From Stenotrophomonas maltophilia (lineage in GTDB: Bacteria; Pseudomonadota; Gammaproteobacteria; Xanthomonadales; Xanthomonadaceae): a DNA stretch of 64,000 nucleotides. Below are positions 56,907 through 64,000 of this stretch, piece by piece. The notes below the pieces were generated by a model that saw only the letters and a program-made list of their open reading frames with translations, ran no database searches and was not told where the DNA came from. The translations under genes and the position numbers were made by a program. Location: contig NZ_CP015612.1 in the NCBI RefSeq assembly GCF_002138415.1, positions 4,194,001-4,258,000 of the forward strand, written 5' to 3'. How positions within the stretch are numbered: position 1 is the first letter of the stretch; every line of letters starts with the position of its first letter.

Positions 56907-56954
56907 CTTTTCCATCCAGCGGGCTCCCGAAGGAGCCCAACCAGGCGCGGTAAA

Positions 56955-57347
56955 TCAGCGCTTGGAGAACTGGGTGGCGCGGCGGGCCTTGTGCAGACCA
57001 ACCTTCTTACGCTCGACTTCACGGGCGTCACGGGTCATGAAGCCGGCCTTGCGCAGCTCGGACTTCAGGGTTTCGTCGTACTCGACCAGAGCACGGGCGA
57101 TGCCCAGACGGATCGCACCGGCCTGGCCGGTGGTGCCGCCGCCAGCGGCGGTGACCAGGATGTCGAAGCTTTCGGTGTTCTTGGTCAGCTCGAGCGGCTG
57201 GCGCACGATCATGCGCGCAGTCTCACGACCGAAGAACTCGTCGAGCGGACGGCCATTGACGGTGATGTTGCCCGAACCCTTGCGCAGGAACACGCGAGCG
57301 GTGGAGGACTTGCGGCGGCCAGTGCCGTAGTTTTGAGTGATAGCCAT
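56955..57347 (-). CDS. rpsI: 30S ribosomal protein S9
   Basis: 130 residues, standard length. The start [20 protein letters not shown] and the C-terminus [17 protein letters not shown] are S9 hallmarks; the basic tail reaches the P-site tRNA. It is 2 bp after rplM in the usual rplM-rpsI operon. Confidence 0.98.
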   Translation of the reverse strand: MAITQNYGTGRRKSSTARVFLRKGSGNITVNGRPLDEFFGRETARMIVRQPLELTKNTESFDILVTAAGGGTTGQAGAIRLGIARALVEYDETLKSELRKAGFMTRDAREVERKKVGLHKARRATQFSKR

Positions 57348-57349
57348 GA

Positions 57350-57778
57350 TTAGATATCCAGAACCTGCGGCTGCTGTGCGGCGTGCGGATGCTCAGTGCC
57401 GGCGTAGACCTTGAGCTTGCGGTACATCTGGCGACCCAGCGGGCCCTTCGGCAGCATGCCCTTCACGGCGATCTCGATCACGCGCTCCGGGTGGCGCTCC
57501 AGCGCCTGTGCCAGGGATTCGGTCTTCAGGTTGCCGATGTAACCGGTGAAACGGTGATACATCTTGTCCTGCAGCTTCTTGCCGGTGACGGCAATCTTTT
57601 CTGCATTGATGACGACCAGGTAGTCGCCGGTATCAACGTGGGGGGTGTAGACCGGCTTGTGCTTGCCGCGCAGACGGCGGGCCAGCTCGGTGGCGAGACG
57701 GCCCAGGGTCTTGCCCTCGGCGTCGACGAGGTACCAGTCGCGCTGGACGGTCCCGTTCTTGGCAGTGAAAGTGCTCAT
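57350..57778 (-). CDS. rplM: 50S ribosomal protein L13
   Basis: 142 residues, standard length. [20 protein letters not shown] and [20 protein letters not shown] are L13 hallmarks. First gene of rplM-rpsI; the ATG at 57778 gives the family N-terminus. The operon promoter should be in the 196-bp gap shared with divergent coq7. Confidence 0.98.
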   Translation of the reverse strand: MSTFTAKNGTVQRDWYLVDAEGKTLGRLATELARRLRGKHKPVYTPHVDTGDYLVVINAEKIAVTGKKLQDKMYHRFTGYIGNLKTESLAQALERHPERVIEIAVKGMLPKGPLGRQMYRKLKVYAGTEHPHAAQQPQVLDI

Positions 57779-57974
57779 GAAGAACTCTAGGTTAGGTCGG
57801 GCTCATTGCGGCGAAAGGCTCGCCGGAACTCTGCCACGCGTTGTGAAAAGGTGAAGCGTAAGAGGCGGGATTGTACGCATCCTGACCTCCCGGTGCAAGC
57901 AGGCCCTGCCCCCGGGTTGGCAGGGCGGCAGGGCCGGGCGAGAATCGGGCCCTCCCCGCCCCACCCGTACCGCC

Positions 57975-58619
57975 ATGACCGCACTCCGCCAGATCACCCC
58001 GCTGGACCACCTGCTGACCGAGGCGCAGCGCGCCCTGGACACGGTGTTCGGCAACCCGCCGGCGGCCCGTCCCTACCCGGCCACGGAGACCGACGAGCCG
58101 GGCATGGACCGCGCCGAACGCCGCCATGCGGCCGGGCTGATGCGGATCAACCATGTCGGCGAGGTGTGCGCGCAGGGCCTGTACTTCGGCCAGGCCGCCG
58201 TGGCCCGCGACCCGGCCACGCGTGAACACCTGCTGGAAGCGGCCCAGGAAGAAACCGACCACCTGGCCTGGTGCGCCACCCGCCTGGGCGAACTGGACAG
58301 CCGTCCGAGCCTGTTCAACCCGCTCTGGTATGCCGGCAGCTACGCCATCGGCACCCTGGCCGGGCTGCGTGGCGATGGCTGGAACCTGGGCTTCGTGGTC
58401 GAAACCGAGCGCCAGGTGGAAGCCCATCTGGACGAGCACCTGGTCGACCTGCCGGCCGGCGACCTGCGCAGCCGCGCGGTCATCCAGGTCATGAAGGAAG
58501 ACGAGGCCCGCCATGCGGAGCACGCCGAGCAGGCCGGCGCACGCCGTCTGCCATTCCCGATCCCGGGCGCGATGGCGCTGGCCTCCAAGGTGATGAAGAC
58601 CATCGCCTACCGGCTGTAG
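57975..58619 (+). CDS. coq7: ubiquinone biosynthesis hydroxylase Coq7
   Basis: 214 residues. Diiron ligands are in [12 protein letters not shown] (Glu63), QEETDHLAW (Glu93, His96), [10 protein letters not shown] and [10 protein letters not shown]. It hydroxylates demethoxyubiquinone in the aerobic ubiquinone pathway. The ATG at 57975 starts [18 protein letters not shown]. It is divergent from rplM and followed by a REP pair. Confidence 0.94.
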   Translation: MTALRQITPLDHLLTEAQRALDTVFGNPPAARPYPATETDEPGMDRAERRHAAGLMRINHVGEVCAQGLYFGQAAVARDPATREHLLEAAQEETDHLAWCATRLGELDSRPSLFNPLWYAGSYAIGTLAGLRGDGWNLGFVVETERQVEAHLDEHLVDLPAGDLRSRAVIQVMKEDEARHAEHAEQAGARRLPFPIPGAMALASKVMKTIAYRL

Positions 58620-58626
58620 GCCCCGG

Positions 58627-58738
58627 GTAGTGCCGGCCGCTGGCCGGCAACCCCCCAGGCACCGCCGAAGATCAGGAGGTTGCCGGCCAGCGGCCGGCAC
58701 TACCGGATCAGGCGGTGGGGCCCGACCGTTGGTCGGGC
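58627..58738. repeat. pair of GTAG REPs and a GTAG-less palindrome
   Basis: Plus REP 58627-58649 and minus REP 58681-58703 (core CCGGCCGCTGGCCGG) and palindrome GCCCGACCGTTGGTCGGGC (58720-58738), between coq7 and the SMR gene. Confidence 0.85.
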
Positions 58739-58744
58739 CATCAA

Positions 58745-59065
58745 TCAGTTCGGCGAAACCAGCTTCAGGCCGATCACACCGGCCACGATCAGGCCCACGC
58801 AGGCCAGGCGGGCCGGCGATGCGCTGTCGTTGAACAGGTAGATGCCCAGTACCGCCACGCCCATGGCGCCGATACCGGTCCAGATCGCGTAGGCCGTGCC
58901 GACCGGGATGCTCTTCATCGCCTGGCTCATCAGGTACAGGCTGATCAGCGCGGATACGACCGTGGCAGCGGTGGGAAGGGGTTTGCTGAAGCCCTCGGAG
59001 TACTTCATTCCGAGGGCGAAACCGATCTCGAACAGGCCGGCCAGCAGCAGGTAGATCCAGGGCAT
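58745..59065 (-). CDS. SMR-family small multidrug/guanidinium transporter (SugE/Gdx-like)
   Basis: 106 residues, four transmembrane helices. Conserved Glu13 in MPWIYLLLAGLFEIGFALGM, then KYSEGF, and GTAYAIWTGIGAMG, which are closer to SugE/Gdx than to EmrE. It exports guanidinium or quaternary compounds with proton antiport, as a dimer. The ATG at 59065 follows AAGGAG. No guanidine riboswitch is recognisable upstream; the gap instead holds the speD terminator. Confidence 0.9.
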   Translation of the reverse strand: MPWIYLLLAGLFEIGFALGMKYSEGFSKPLPTAATVVSALISLYLMSQAMKSIPVGTAYAIWTGIGAMGVAVLGIYLFNDSASPARLACVGLIVAGVIGLKLVSPN

Positions 59066-59089
59066 GGGTGGGGGCTCCTTACCTTTTTT

Positions 59090-59129
59090 GAGAAAAACGA
59101 AACGGCCCGGTGTTTTCACACCGGGCCGT
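59090..59129 (-). terminator. speD terminator
   Basis: The 11-bp stem ACGGCCCGGTG/CACCGGGCCGT with a 6-nt loop is followed on the minus strand by TTTCGTTTTT. It lies just upstream of the SMR gene. Confidence 0.85.
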
Positions 59130-59232
59130 GGGTCGGTACATCACCGTGGAACTGCAAACTGCGCGACAGCGCGTTCCACGGGGCGGGTCGTCCCGCCTGG
59201 GTGGCGATGCCTGCGGGCATCGCACATGGGGC

Positions 59233-60027
59233 TTACTCGGACAGGTTCCGGCCGTGGAACAGCTCTTCGATCTCGCGCTTGAGCAGCGCTTCGATCTTCA
59301 TGCGTTCCTTGAACGACAGGTTCTTGGCCTTTTCCTCGAACAGGTACTGGTCCAGGTCGAAGTCCTTCAGGTGCATCTTCGTGTGGAAGATGTTTTCCTG
59401 GTAGACGTTGACGTCGAACATCTCGTAACGCGACTTGATGTTCTTGGCCAGGAAGTTCTGGATCGAGTTGATCTTGTGATCGATGTAGTGCTTCTTGCCC
59501 TTCACATCGCGGGTGAAGCCACGGACGCGGTAGTCCATGATCACGATGTCCGACTCGAGGCTTTCGATCAGGTAGTTCAACGCCTTCAACGGCGAAATGA
59601 CGCCGCAGGTGGCCACGTCGATGTCGGCGCGGAAGGTGGCGATACCTTCCTGCGGGTGCGTTTCCGGATAGGTGTGCACGGTGATGTGCGACTTGTCCAT
59701 GTGCGCGACCACGGCGTCGGAGATCAGCTCCTTGCCGGCCTGCTTCTTGTCGATCACCGGTTCTTCGGAGATCAGGATGGTCACCGAGGCACCCTGCGGA
59801 TCGTAGTCCTGGCGGGCCACGTTCAGGATGTTGGCGCCGATGATCTCGGCGACATCGGTCAAGATTTGAGTCAGCCTGTCGGCGTTGTACTCTTCATCGA
59901 TGTATTCAATGTAACGCTGACGCTCCTCTTCGGTGCGCGCGTAACACACGTCATAGATGTTGAAGCTCAGCGCCTTGGTGAGGTTGTTGAAACCCTGCAG
60001 CCTCAGGCGAGGCAACGGCTTGACCAC
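59233..60027 (-). CDS. speD: S-adenosylmethionine decarboxylase proenzyme
   Basis: 264 residues (E. coli type, class 1A). Starts at GTG 60027. Self-cleavage occurs before Ser113 in DKSHITVH, which becomes the pyruvoyl group. [32 protein letters not shown] and [20 protein letters not shown] are conserved. It makes decarboxylated SAM for spermidine synthesis. It is ended by a strong terminator (59090-59129); clp is divergent upstream. Confidence 0.95.
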   Translation of the reverse strand: MVKPLPRLRLQGFNNLTKALSFNIYDVCYARTEEERQRYIEYIDEEYNADRLTQILTDVAEIIGANILNVARQDYDPQGASVTILISEEPVIDKKQAGKELISDAVVAHMDKSHITVHTYPETHPQEGIATFRADIDVATCGVISPLKALNYLIESLESDIVIMDYRVRGFTRDVKGKKHYIDHKINSIQNFLAKNIKSRYEMFDVNVYQENIFHTKMHLKDFDLDQYLFEEKAKNLSFKERMKIEALLKREIEELFHGRNLSE

Positions 60028-60176
60028 GGCGGTCGATTCCTGTGTAAGAAGGGAAAGGGGGAATTATGGGGCAAACTGTCCCCGGGGGGAACGTGAAGAG
60101 CGCTCACATCTGGCACACTGTTTGCCCTTAACAATTGCGCTGGTTAAGCTCCGCTATCGACCCCGTGAATCCGTTC

Positions 60177-60866
60177 ATGCGCAGAGGGAGCGCTCCTATC
60201 GTGTCAACCGTGCGCCTAGCTAGCAGTCCACTGGCCCTGGATATCGCCACAATCGATCGTTTCCTGGCGCACAGCCACAGGCGGCGATACCCCACCCGTA
60301 CCGACGTCTTCCGACCCGGTGACCCGGCGGGAACCCTGTATTACGTCATCAGCGGCTCGGTTTCGATCATGGCCGAGGAAGATGACGATCGCGAGCTGGT
60401 GCTGGGCTACTTCGGTGCCGGCGAGTTCGTGGGTGAGATGGGTCTGTTCGTCGAATCGGACCGCCGCGAGGTGATCCTGCGGACCCGTACCGCCTGCGAG
60501 CTGGCCGAAATCAGCTACGAGCGCCTGCACCAGCTGTTCCTCGGCCCGCTGTCGGCCGACGCCCCGCGCCTGCTGTACGCGCTGGGCCAGCAGATCTCCA
60601 AGCGCCTGCTCGACACCAGCCGCAAGGCCAGTCGCCTGGCATTCCTGGACGTTACCGACCGGATCGTGCGCACCCTGCACGACCTGGCGCAGGAGCCGGA
60701 GGCGATGAGCCATCCGCAGGGCAGCCAGCTGCGCGTCTCGCGCCAGGAGCTCGCACGCCTGGTCGGCTGCTCGCGCGAAATGGCCGGCCGCGTGCTGAAG
60801 AAGCTGCAGACCGACGGCCTGCTGCACGCCCGCGGCAAGACCGTGGTGCTGTACGGCACCCGTTGA
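60177..60866 (+). CDS. clp: Clp, CRP-like global regulator of Xanthomonadaceae
   Basis: 229 residues from ATG 60177, which matches the roughly 230 residues of Xanthomonas Clp; a GTG at 60201 with GGAG upstream is an alternative (221 residues). The N-terminal cNMP-binding-like domain has RRRYPTRTDVFRPGDPAGTL, SGSVSIMAEEDDDRELVLGY and GEFVGEMGLFVESDRREVIL. The C-terminal winged helix includes QLRVSRQELARLVGCSREMA and GRVLKKLQTDGLLHARGKTV. In Xanthomonas Clp binds c-di-GMP and controls virulence and extracellular enzymes. It is transcribed away from speD. Confidence 0.95.
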   Translation: MRRGSAPIVSTVRLASSPLALDIATIDRFLAHSHRRRYPTRTDVFRPGDPAGTLYYVISGSVSIMAEEDDDRELVLGYFGAGEFVGEMGLFVESDRREVILRTRTACELAEISYERLHQLFLGPLSADAPRLLYALGQQISKRLLDTSRKASRLAFLDVTDRIVRTLHDLAQEPEAMSHPQGSQLRVSRQELARLVGCSREMAGRVLKKLQTDGLLHARGKTVVLYGTR

Positions 60867-60884
60867 CCGTTGAGCACCCGGTGG

Positions 60885-60904
60885 GTGCGGACCTTGGTCC
60901 GCAC
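60885..60904. repeat. GTAG-less REP-like palindrome
   Basis: GTGCGGACCTTGGTCCGCAC, 18 bp after the clp stop. Confidence 0.6.
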
Positions 60905-60928
60905 CCCTTCGCGCGCTAGGCTCGGTGC

Positions 60929-61690
60929 ATGGAACTGAGCAGCGCATTCTGGTGGTTCATCCTCATTGGCCTGGGCGCCCAGCTGGTGGACGGCGCGCTG
61001 GGCATGGCGTTCGGCCTGGTGTCGTCGTCAGTGATGCTGGCCATGGGCATTCCGCCCGCGCAGGCCAGCGCCGCCATCCACACCGCCGAGGTGTTCACCA
61101 CCGGCGCCTCCGGCGTGTCGCATCTGGTCGCCGGCAATGTCGATAAGCGCTTGTTCCTGCGCCTGGCCCTGCCCGGCGCTGTCGGCGGCGCCGTGGGTGC
61201 CTACGGCCTGACCCAGTTGCCCGGCGAGGTGATCCGCCCGCTCATCTATCTCTACCTGCTGGTGCTGGCCATCATCATCCTGGCGCGTGCCGCCGGCCGA
61301 CTGATGCCCAAGGGCGAGGTCAAGCGGGTGCCCGTGCTGGGCTTCGTGGCCGGCTTCCTGGATGCCAGCGGCGGGGGCGGCTGGGGACCGGTGGCCACCT
61401 CCACCCTGCTGGCCCGCGGCGGCCAGGCGCGCACCACCATCGGCACGGTGAACGCGGCCGAATTCGTGGTCACCCTGACGGTTTCAGCTACGTTCCTGCT
61501 GTCGATGGGCCTGCATCACCTGCAGATCGTGGCCGGCCTGCTGATCGGCGGCATGATGGCCGCACCGGTGGCGGCACTGCTGGTGAAGCGCCTGAAGGAG
61601 CGCTGGGTGCTGGTGGCCGTGGGTGTGCTGGTGCTGGGCATCAGCCTGTTCCAGATCGGGCATGCGGTGTACGGTCACCTGTACCGTTGA
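60929..61690 (+). CDS. TauE/SafE-family membrane permease
   Basis: 253 residues, with about eight hydrophobic segments. LGAQLVDGALGMAFGLVSSS, TAEVFTTGASGVSHLVAGNV and GFLDASGGGGWGPVATSTLL show the TauE/SafE internal repeat. It is a predicted exporter of sulfite or organosulfonates, substrate unproven. The ATG at 60929 begins the family N-terminus. Confidence 0.85.
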   Translation: MELSSAFWWFILIGLGAQLVDGALGMAFGLVSSSVMLAMGIPPAQASAAIHTAEVFTTGASGVSHLVAGNVDKRLFLRLALPGAVGGAVGAYGLTQLPGEVIRPLIYLYLLVLAIIILARAAGRLMPKGEVKRVPVLGFVAGFLDASGGGGWGPVATSTLLARGGQARTTIGTVNAAEFVVTLTVSATFLLSMGLHHLQIVAGLLIGGMMAAPVAALLVKRLKERWVLVAVGVLVLGISLFQIGHAVYGHLYR

Positions 61691-61695
61691 GCGCT

Positions 61696-61718
61696 CGCCG
61701 GGCATGGCCCGGCGCTAC
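61696..61718 (-). repeat. GTAG REP palindrome
   Basis: The core GCCGGGCATGGCCCGGC, 5 bp after the TauE-like stop. Confidence 0.8.
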
Positions 61719-61741
61719 CGATTCGGCGGGGGCGTGTGGTA

Positions 61742-61817
61742 GGGTCAGAGCCCCTTCGGGGATCTGACCCCTGACACCCCTTCTGATGGGGTCAGATCCC
61801 CGAAGGGGCTCTGACCC
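61742..61817. repeat. perfect 30-bp inverted repeat of GGGGTCAGA type
   Basis: Left arm 61742-61771 and right arm 61788-61817 are exact reverse complements, with a 16-nt loop. Each arm is itself nearly palindromic (GGGTCAGA...TCTGACCC). It lies between convergent genes and is related to 22402-22440. Confidence 0.85.
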
Positions 61818-61825
61818 CGCCCGGA

Positions 61826-62542
61826 CTACGCCTTTGCGCCGCCGCGGTCCACGCAGCCCCAGTTGAGGATGCGGGTGCCGGCCGGCAGAACGCGGCGGAA
61901 GAACTCCACGCGGCCCGGCTTCGGGTTCACCACCACCGGCGCCTTGGCGGCCAGCAGCAGCGGCAGGTCGGCGGTGCTGTCCGAATACGCGATATCGATA
62001 TCGCCGTAGCCGCGCTCGCGCAGCATGCGCATCTTCTCTTCGTTGTGGCAGTGGCGGGTCGGGCCGACGCCACCCAGCCGCGGACCGACCTCGGTGCCGA
62101 TCACCGGCACGTCCTGGTGGGCGACGAAGGCCAGGATCGCCCGTGCCAGCTCCGGCGGCGCGCCGGTGGCGACCACCACGCGGTCGCCCTTGGCGCGATG
62201 CGCAGCGAACACCTCCAGCGCCTGCGGCAGCAGCTTGGCGCGCATCTGCGCCTCGTTGCGCAGCACATAGGCGTCGATCACCTTGTTGAAATCGCGCGCC
62301 CGGTGCAGGCCGAAACTGCCGATCCACACATAGACCGAAATACCGGCACGACGCGTCGGCAGCATCGCCACCATCGGCCCGGCGATCGGTGTGACCAGCA
62401 GCGCCGCCAGCATCCGCAACGGGTTGCGCTTGATCAGCGAGGCGAACAGGTGGGTGCCCGAATCGCCGTCGTAGAGGGTGTGGTCGAAGTCGAAGACCAC
62501 CAGCGGCGCATCGTCGCGCGGCGTCGGATAGTGCGTTTTCAT
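61826..62542 (-). CDS. HAD-superfamily hydrolase (IB subfamily phosphatase)
   Basis: 238 residues. HAD motif [14 protein letters not shown] (nucleophile Asp18, Asp20), motif [13 protein letters not shown], motif III Lys in [10 protein letters not shown], and motif [16 protein letters not shown]. The subclass IB cap is helical. It starts at ATG 62542, overlapping the trpC stop (ATGA arrangement), so the two are co-translated. Substrate unknown; a phosphoserine or phospholipid-head-group phosphatase is plausible. Confidence 0.88.
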   Translation of the reverse strand: MKTHYPTPRDDAPLVVFDFDHTLYDGDSGTHLFASLIKRNPLRMLAALLVTPIAGPMVAMLPTRRAGISVYVWIGSFGLHRARDFNKVIDAYVLRNEAQMRAKLLPQALEVFAAHRAKGDRVVVATGAPPELARAILAFVAHQDVPVIGTEVGPRLGGVGPTRHCHNEEKMRMLRERGYGDIDIAYSDSTADLPLLLAAKAPVVVNPKPGRVEFFRRVLPAGTRILNWGCVDRGGAKA

Positions 62543-63333
62543 GCCGCGAAGAATAGCTGACGCAGGCCCTCGCCCGGCTCTTCCACGCGCATGAAGGCCT
62601 CGCCCACCAGGAACGAGTGGATGCCGGCGTCGCGCATCAACGCCACGTCCTGCGGGCCGAGGATGCCGCTCTCGGTCACCAGCAGGCGATCACGCGGCAC
62701 CGCCTTCTGCATGTCCAGCGTGGTCTGCAGCGACACCTCGAAGGTGCGCAGGTTGCGGTTGTTGATTCCGATCATCGGCGCCGGCACCTGCAGCGCACGC
62801 TCCAGCTCGTCGATGTCGTGCACTTCCACCAGTACGTCCATGCCCAGCGACATCGCCAGTTCGGACAGCGTGGCCAGCTGGGTGTCGTCCAGCGCAGCGA
62901 CGATCAGCAGGATGCAGTCGGCGCCCAGCACGCGCGCCTCGTACACCTGGTAGGCGTCGATCACGAAGTCCTTGCGCAGCACGGGTAGCGTGCAGGCCTC
63001 GCGGGCCTGCTGCAGGTAGGCGTCGGCGCCCTGGAAGAAGTCCACGTCGGTCAGCACCGACAGGCAGCTGGCACCGCCGAACTCGTAGCTGACGGCGATG
63101 TCGGCCGGGCGGAAATCCGGGCGGATGACGCCCTTGGAGGGGCTGGCCTTCTTCACCTCGGCGATCACCGCCGGGTCGCCGTTGGCCACCGCCGCCTGCA
63201 AGGCGCGCACGAAGCCACGTACCGGCGGGGCACTGGCCAGGGCGGCCTGCAGCTCCTCGAGCGGGCGCTGGGCGCGGCGCTGGGCCACTTCTTCGGCCTT
63301 GCGGGCCAGGATCGTCTGCAGGATGTCGCTCAT
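62539..63333 (-). CDS. trpC: indole-3-glycerol phosphate synthase
   Basis: 264 residues, monofunctional TrpC barrel. [18 protein letters not shown] carries the catalytic lysine, [20 protein letters not shown] and [19 protein letters not shown] are conserved. It closes the indole ring in tryptophan synthesis. The ATG at 63333 begins [12 protein letters not shown]. trpD lies 74 bp upstream on the same strand. Confidence 0.96.
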   Translation of the reverse strand: MSDILQTILARKAEEVAQRRAQRPLEELQAALASAPPVRGFVRALQAAVANGDPAVIAEVKKASPSKGVIRPDFRPADIAVSYEFGGASCLSVLTDVDFFQGADAYLQQAREACTLPVLRKDFVIDAYQVYEARVLGADCILLIVAALDDTQLATLSELAMSLGMDVLVEVHDIDELERALQVPAPMIGINNRNLRTFEVSLQTTLDMQKAVPRDRLLVTESGILGPQDVALMRDAGIHSFLVGEAFMRVEEPGEGLRQLFFAA

Positions 63334-63407
63334 CGTCGTCGGTTCAATGCGGGGGCGGTGAGGACGGCCATTATCGGCCATCGAGGGGTTCAGGCTGAAC
63401 CGCGCGC

Positions 63408-64000
63408 TCAGGCAACCAGCGCGCGGGTGGTCTCCACATACTGCTGCAGGCGCTGACGGGCACTGCCGTTGGCGATGGCGGCACGGGCGCGGGCCAGGCC
63501 GTCGCCGATGTCGCTGGCCACGCCGGCCACGTACAGCGCGGCGCCGGCATTCAGTGCCACGATGTCCAGCGCCGGGCCCGGCTGGTTGTCCAGCACGGCG
63601 CGCAGCATGGCGATGGACTGCTCCGGACCATCCACGCGCAGGTTGCGGCTGGCCGACATGGCGATGCCGAAATCTTCCGGGTGGATCTCGTACTCGCGCA
63701 CCTTGCCGTCGCGCAGCTCGCCCACCAGGGTACCGGCGCCCAGCGAGATCTCGTCCATGTTGTCGCGGCCCCAGACCACCATGGCGCGCTCGGTGCCCAG
63801 CTCGCGCAGCACGCGTGCCTGGATACCCACTAAATCCGGGTGAAACACGCCCATCAGCACCGACGGTGCGCTGGCCGGGTTGGTCAGCGGGCCGAGGATG
63901 TTGAAGATGGTGCGCACGCCCATCTCGCGGCGTACCGGCGCAACGACCTTCATCGACGGGTGATGGATCGGCGCGAACATGAAACCGATGCCGGTCTGCT
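63408..64000 (-). CDS. trpD: anthranilate phosphoribosyltransferase, C-terminal part (truncated by window edge)
   Basis: The visible part is about 197 codons, the C-terminal portion of TrpD, running off the right edge. [40 protein letters not shown] and [18 protein letters not shown] are conserved. It transfers phosphoribose to anthranilate. The same-strand order trpD-trpC-HAD is probably one operon. Confidence 0.95.
   Translation of the reverse strand, partial: QTGIGFMFAPIHHPSMKVVAPVRREMGVRTIFNILGPLTNPASAPSVLMGVFHPDLVGIQARVLRELGTERAMVVWGRDNMDEISLGAGTLVGELRDGKVREYEIHPEDFGIAMSASRNLRVDGPEQSIAMLRAVLDNQPGPALDIVALNAGAALYVAGVASDIGDGLARARAAIANGSARQRLQQYVETTRALVA

Noticed and set aside
59066..59232. 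Guanidine riboswitch upstream of the SMR gene
   Set aside because: No recognised guanidine motif; the only strong structure is the speD terminator.

Overview
The window is high-GC, densely coded DNA from a member of the Xanthomonadaceae, most likely the Stenotrophomonas maltophilia complex. Three things point there: a Clp-type CRP homologue, an mdtABC/smeIJK-like RND operon with two permeases and no outer-membrane channel, and at least 27 short extragenic palindromes starting with GTAG, the hallmark of the SMAG family of REPs described in S. maltophilia. No prophage, transposase, CRISPR array or rRNA gene is visible, so the backbone is ordinary chromosome. The accessory signal lies in the intergenic repeats.

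Layout. 1-1.1 kb: edge of a lipid or hydrolase operon (minus). 1.3-4.2 kb: purH-purD. 4.4-5.1 kb: a RelE/HigB-type toxin-antitoxin pair. 5.2-10.4 kb (minus): rpoH, ung, a two-receiver regulator, ftsX, ftsE, a methyltransferase. 10.7-17 kb: rhlB (minus), trxA, rho and a dCache diguanylate cyclase. 17-24.7 kb (minus): a TonB-C protein, aceK, a four-gene Ras-like GTPase/Roadblock cassette, and monomeric isocitrate dehydrogenase. 25-28.8 kb: a lipoprotein, a LysM protein, queF, then an M20 amidohydrolase separated from queF by composite hairpin element A. 29-36.7 kb: the RND operon. 37-44.3 kb: a siderophore receptor with a Fur-like site, a FUSC transporter, a short-chain dehydrogenase and an MFS-acyltransferase fusion. 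44.5-45.6 kb: two dispanin (CD225) proteins and a DUF2752 protein. Composite element B follows, then ampE, nudC, erpA, a bactofilin and a coiled-coil membrane protein (minus). 50-54.7 kb: a DUF4126 protein, a degenerate REC-GGDEF-EAL protein and a hybrid kinase. 54.8-56.3 kb: bfr, bfd, rppH. Two tRNA genes, rpsI-rplM, coq7, an SMR transporter, speD, clp and a TauE-like permease follow. The window ends in trpD-trpC and a HAD phosphatase (minus).

The least explained feature is a composite repeat of about 492 bp present twice (26995-27486 and 45582-46074). Each copy holds two long hairpins in inverted orientation. The 25-27 bp stems differ in sequence between hairpins yet stay almost perfectly paired, while the roughly 50-nt loops share a conserved core. 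Each copy ends 7-9 bp beyond the stop codon of a minus-strand gene. I do not recognise this element as a described family.

Functional themes are purine and tryptophan synthesis, cell division (ftsEX), RNA metabolism and termination (rhlB, rho, rppH), cyclic-di-GMP and phosphorelay signalling, iron handling (bfr, bfd, erpA, TonB receptor), envelope stress and efflux, and control of the glyoxylate branch (aceK near icd).
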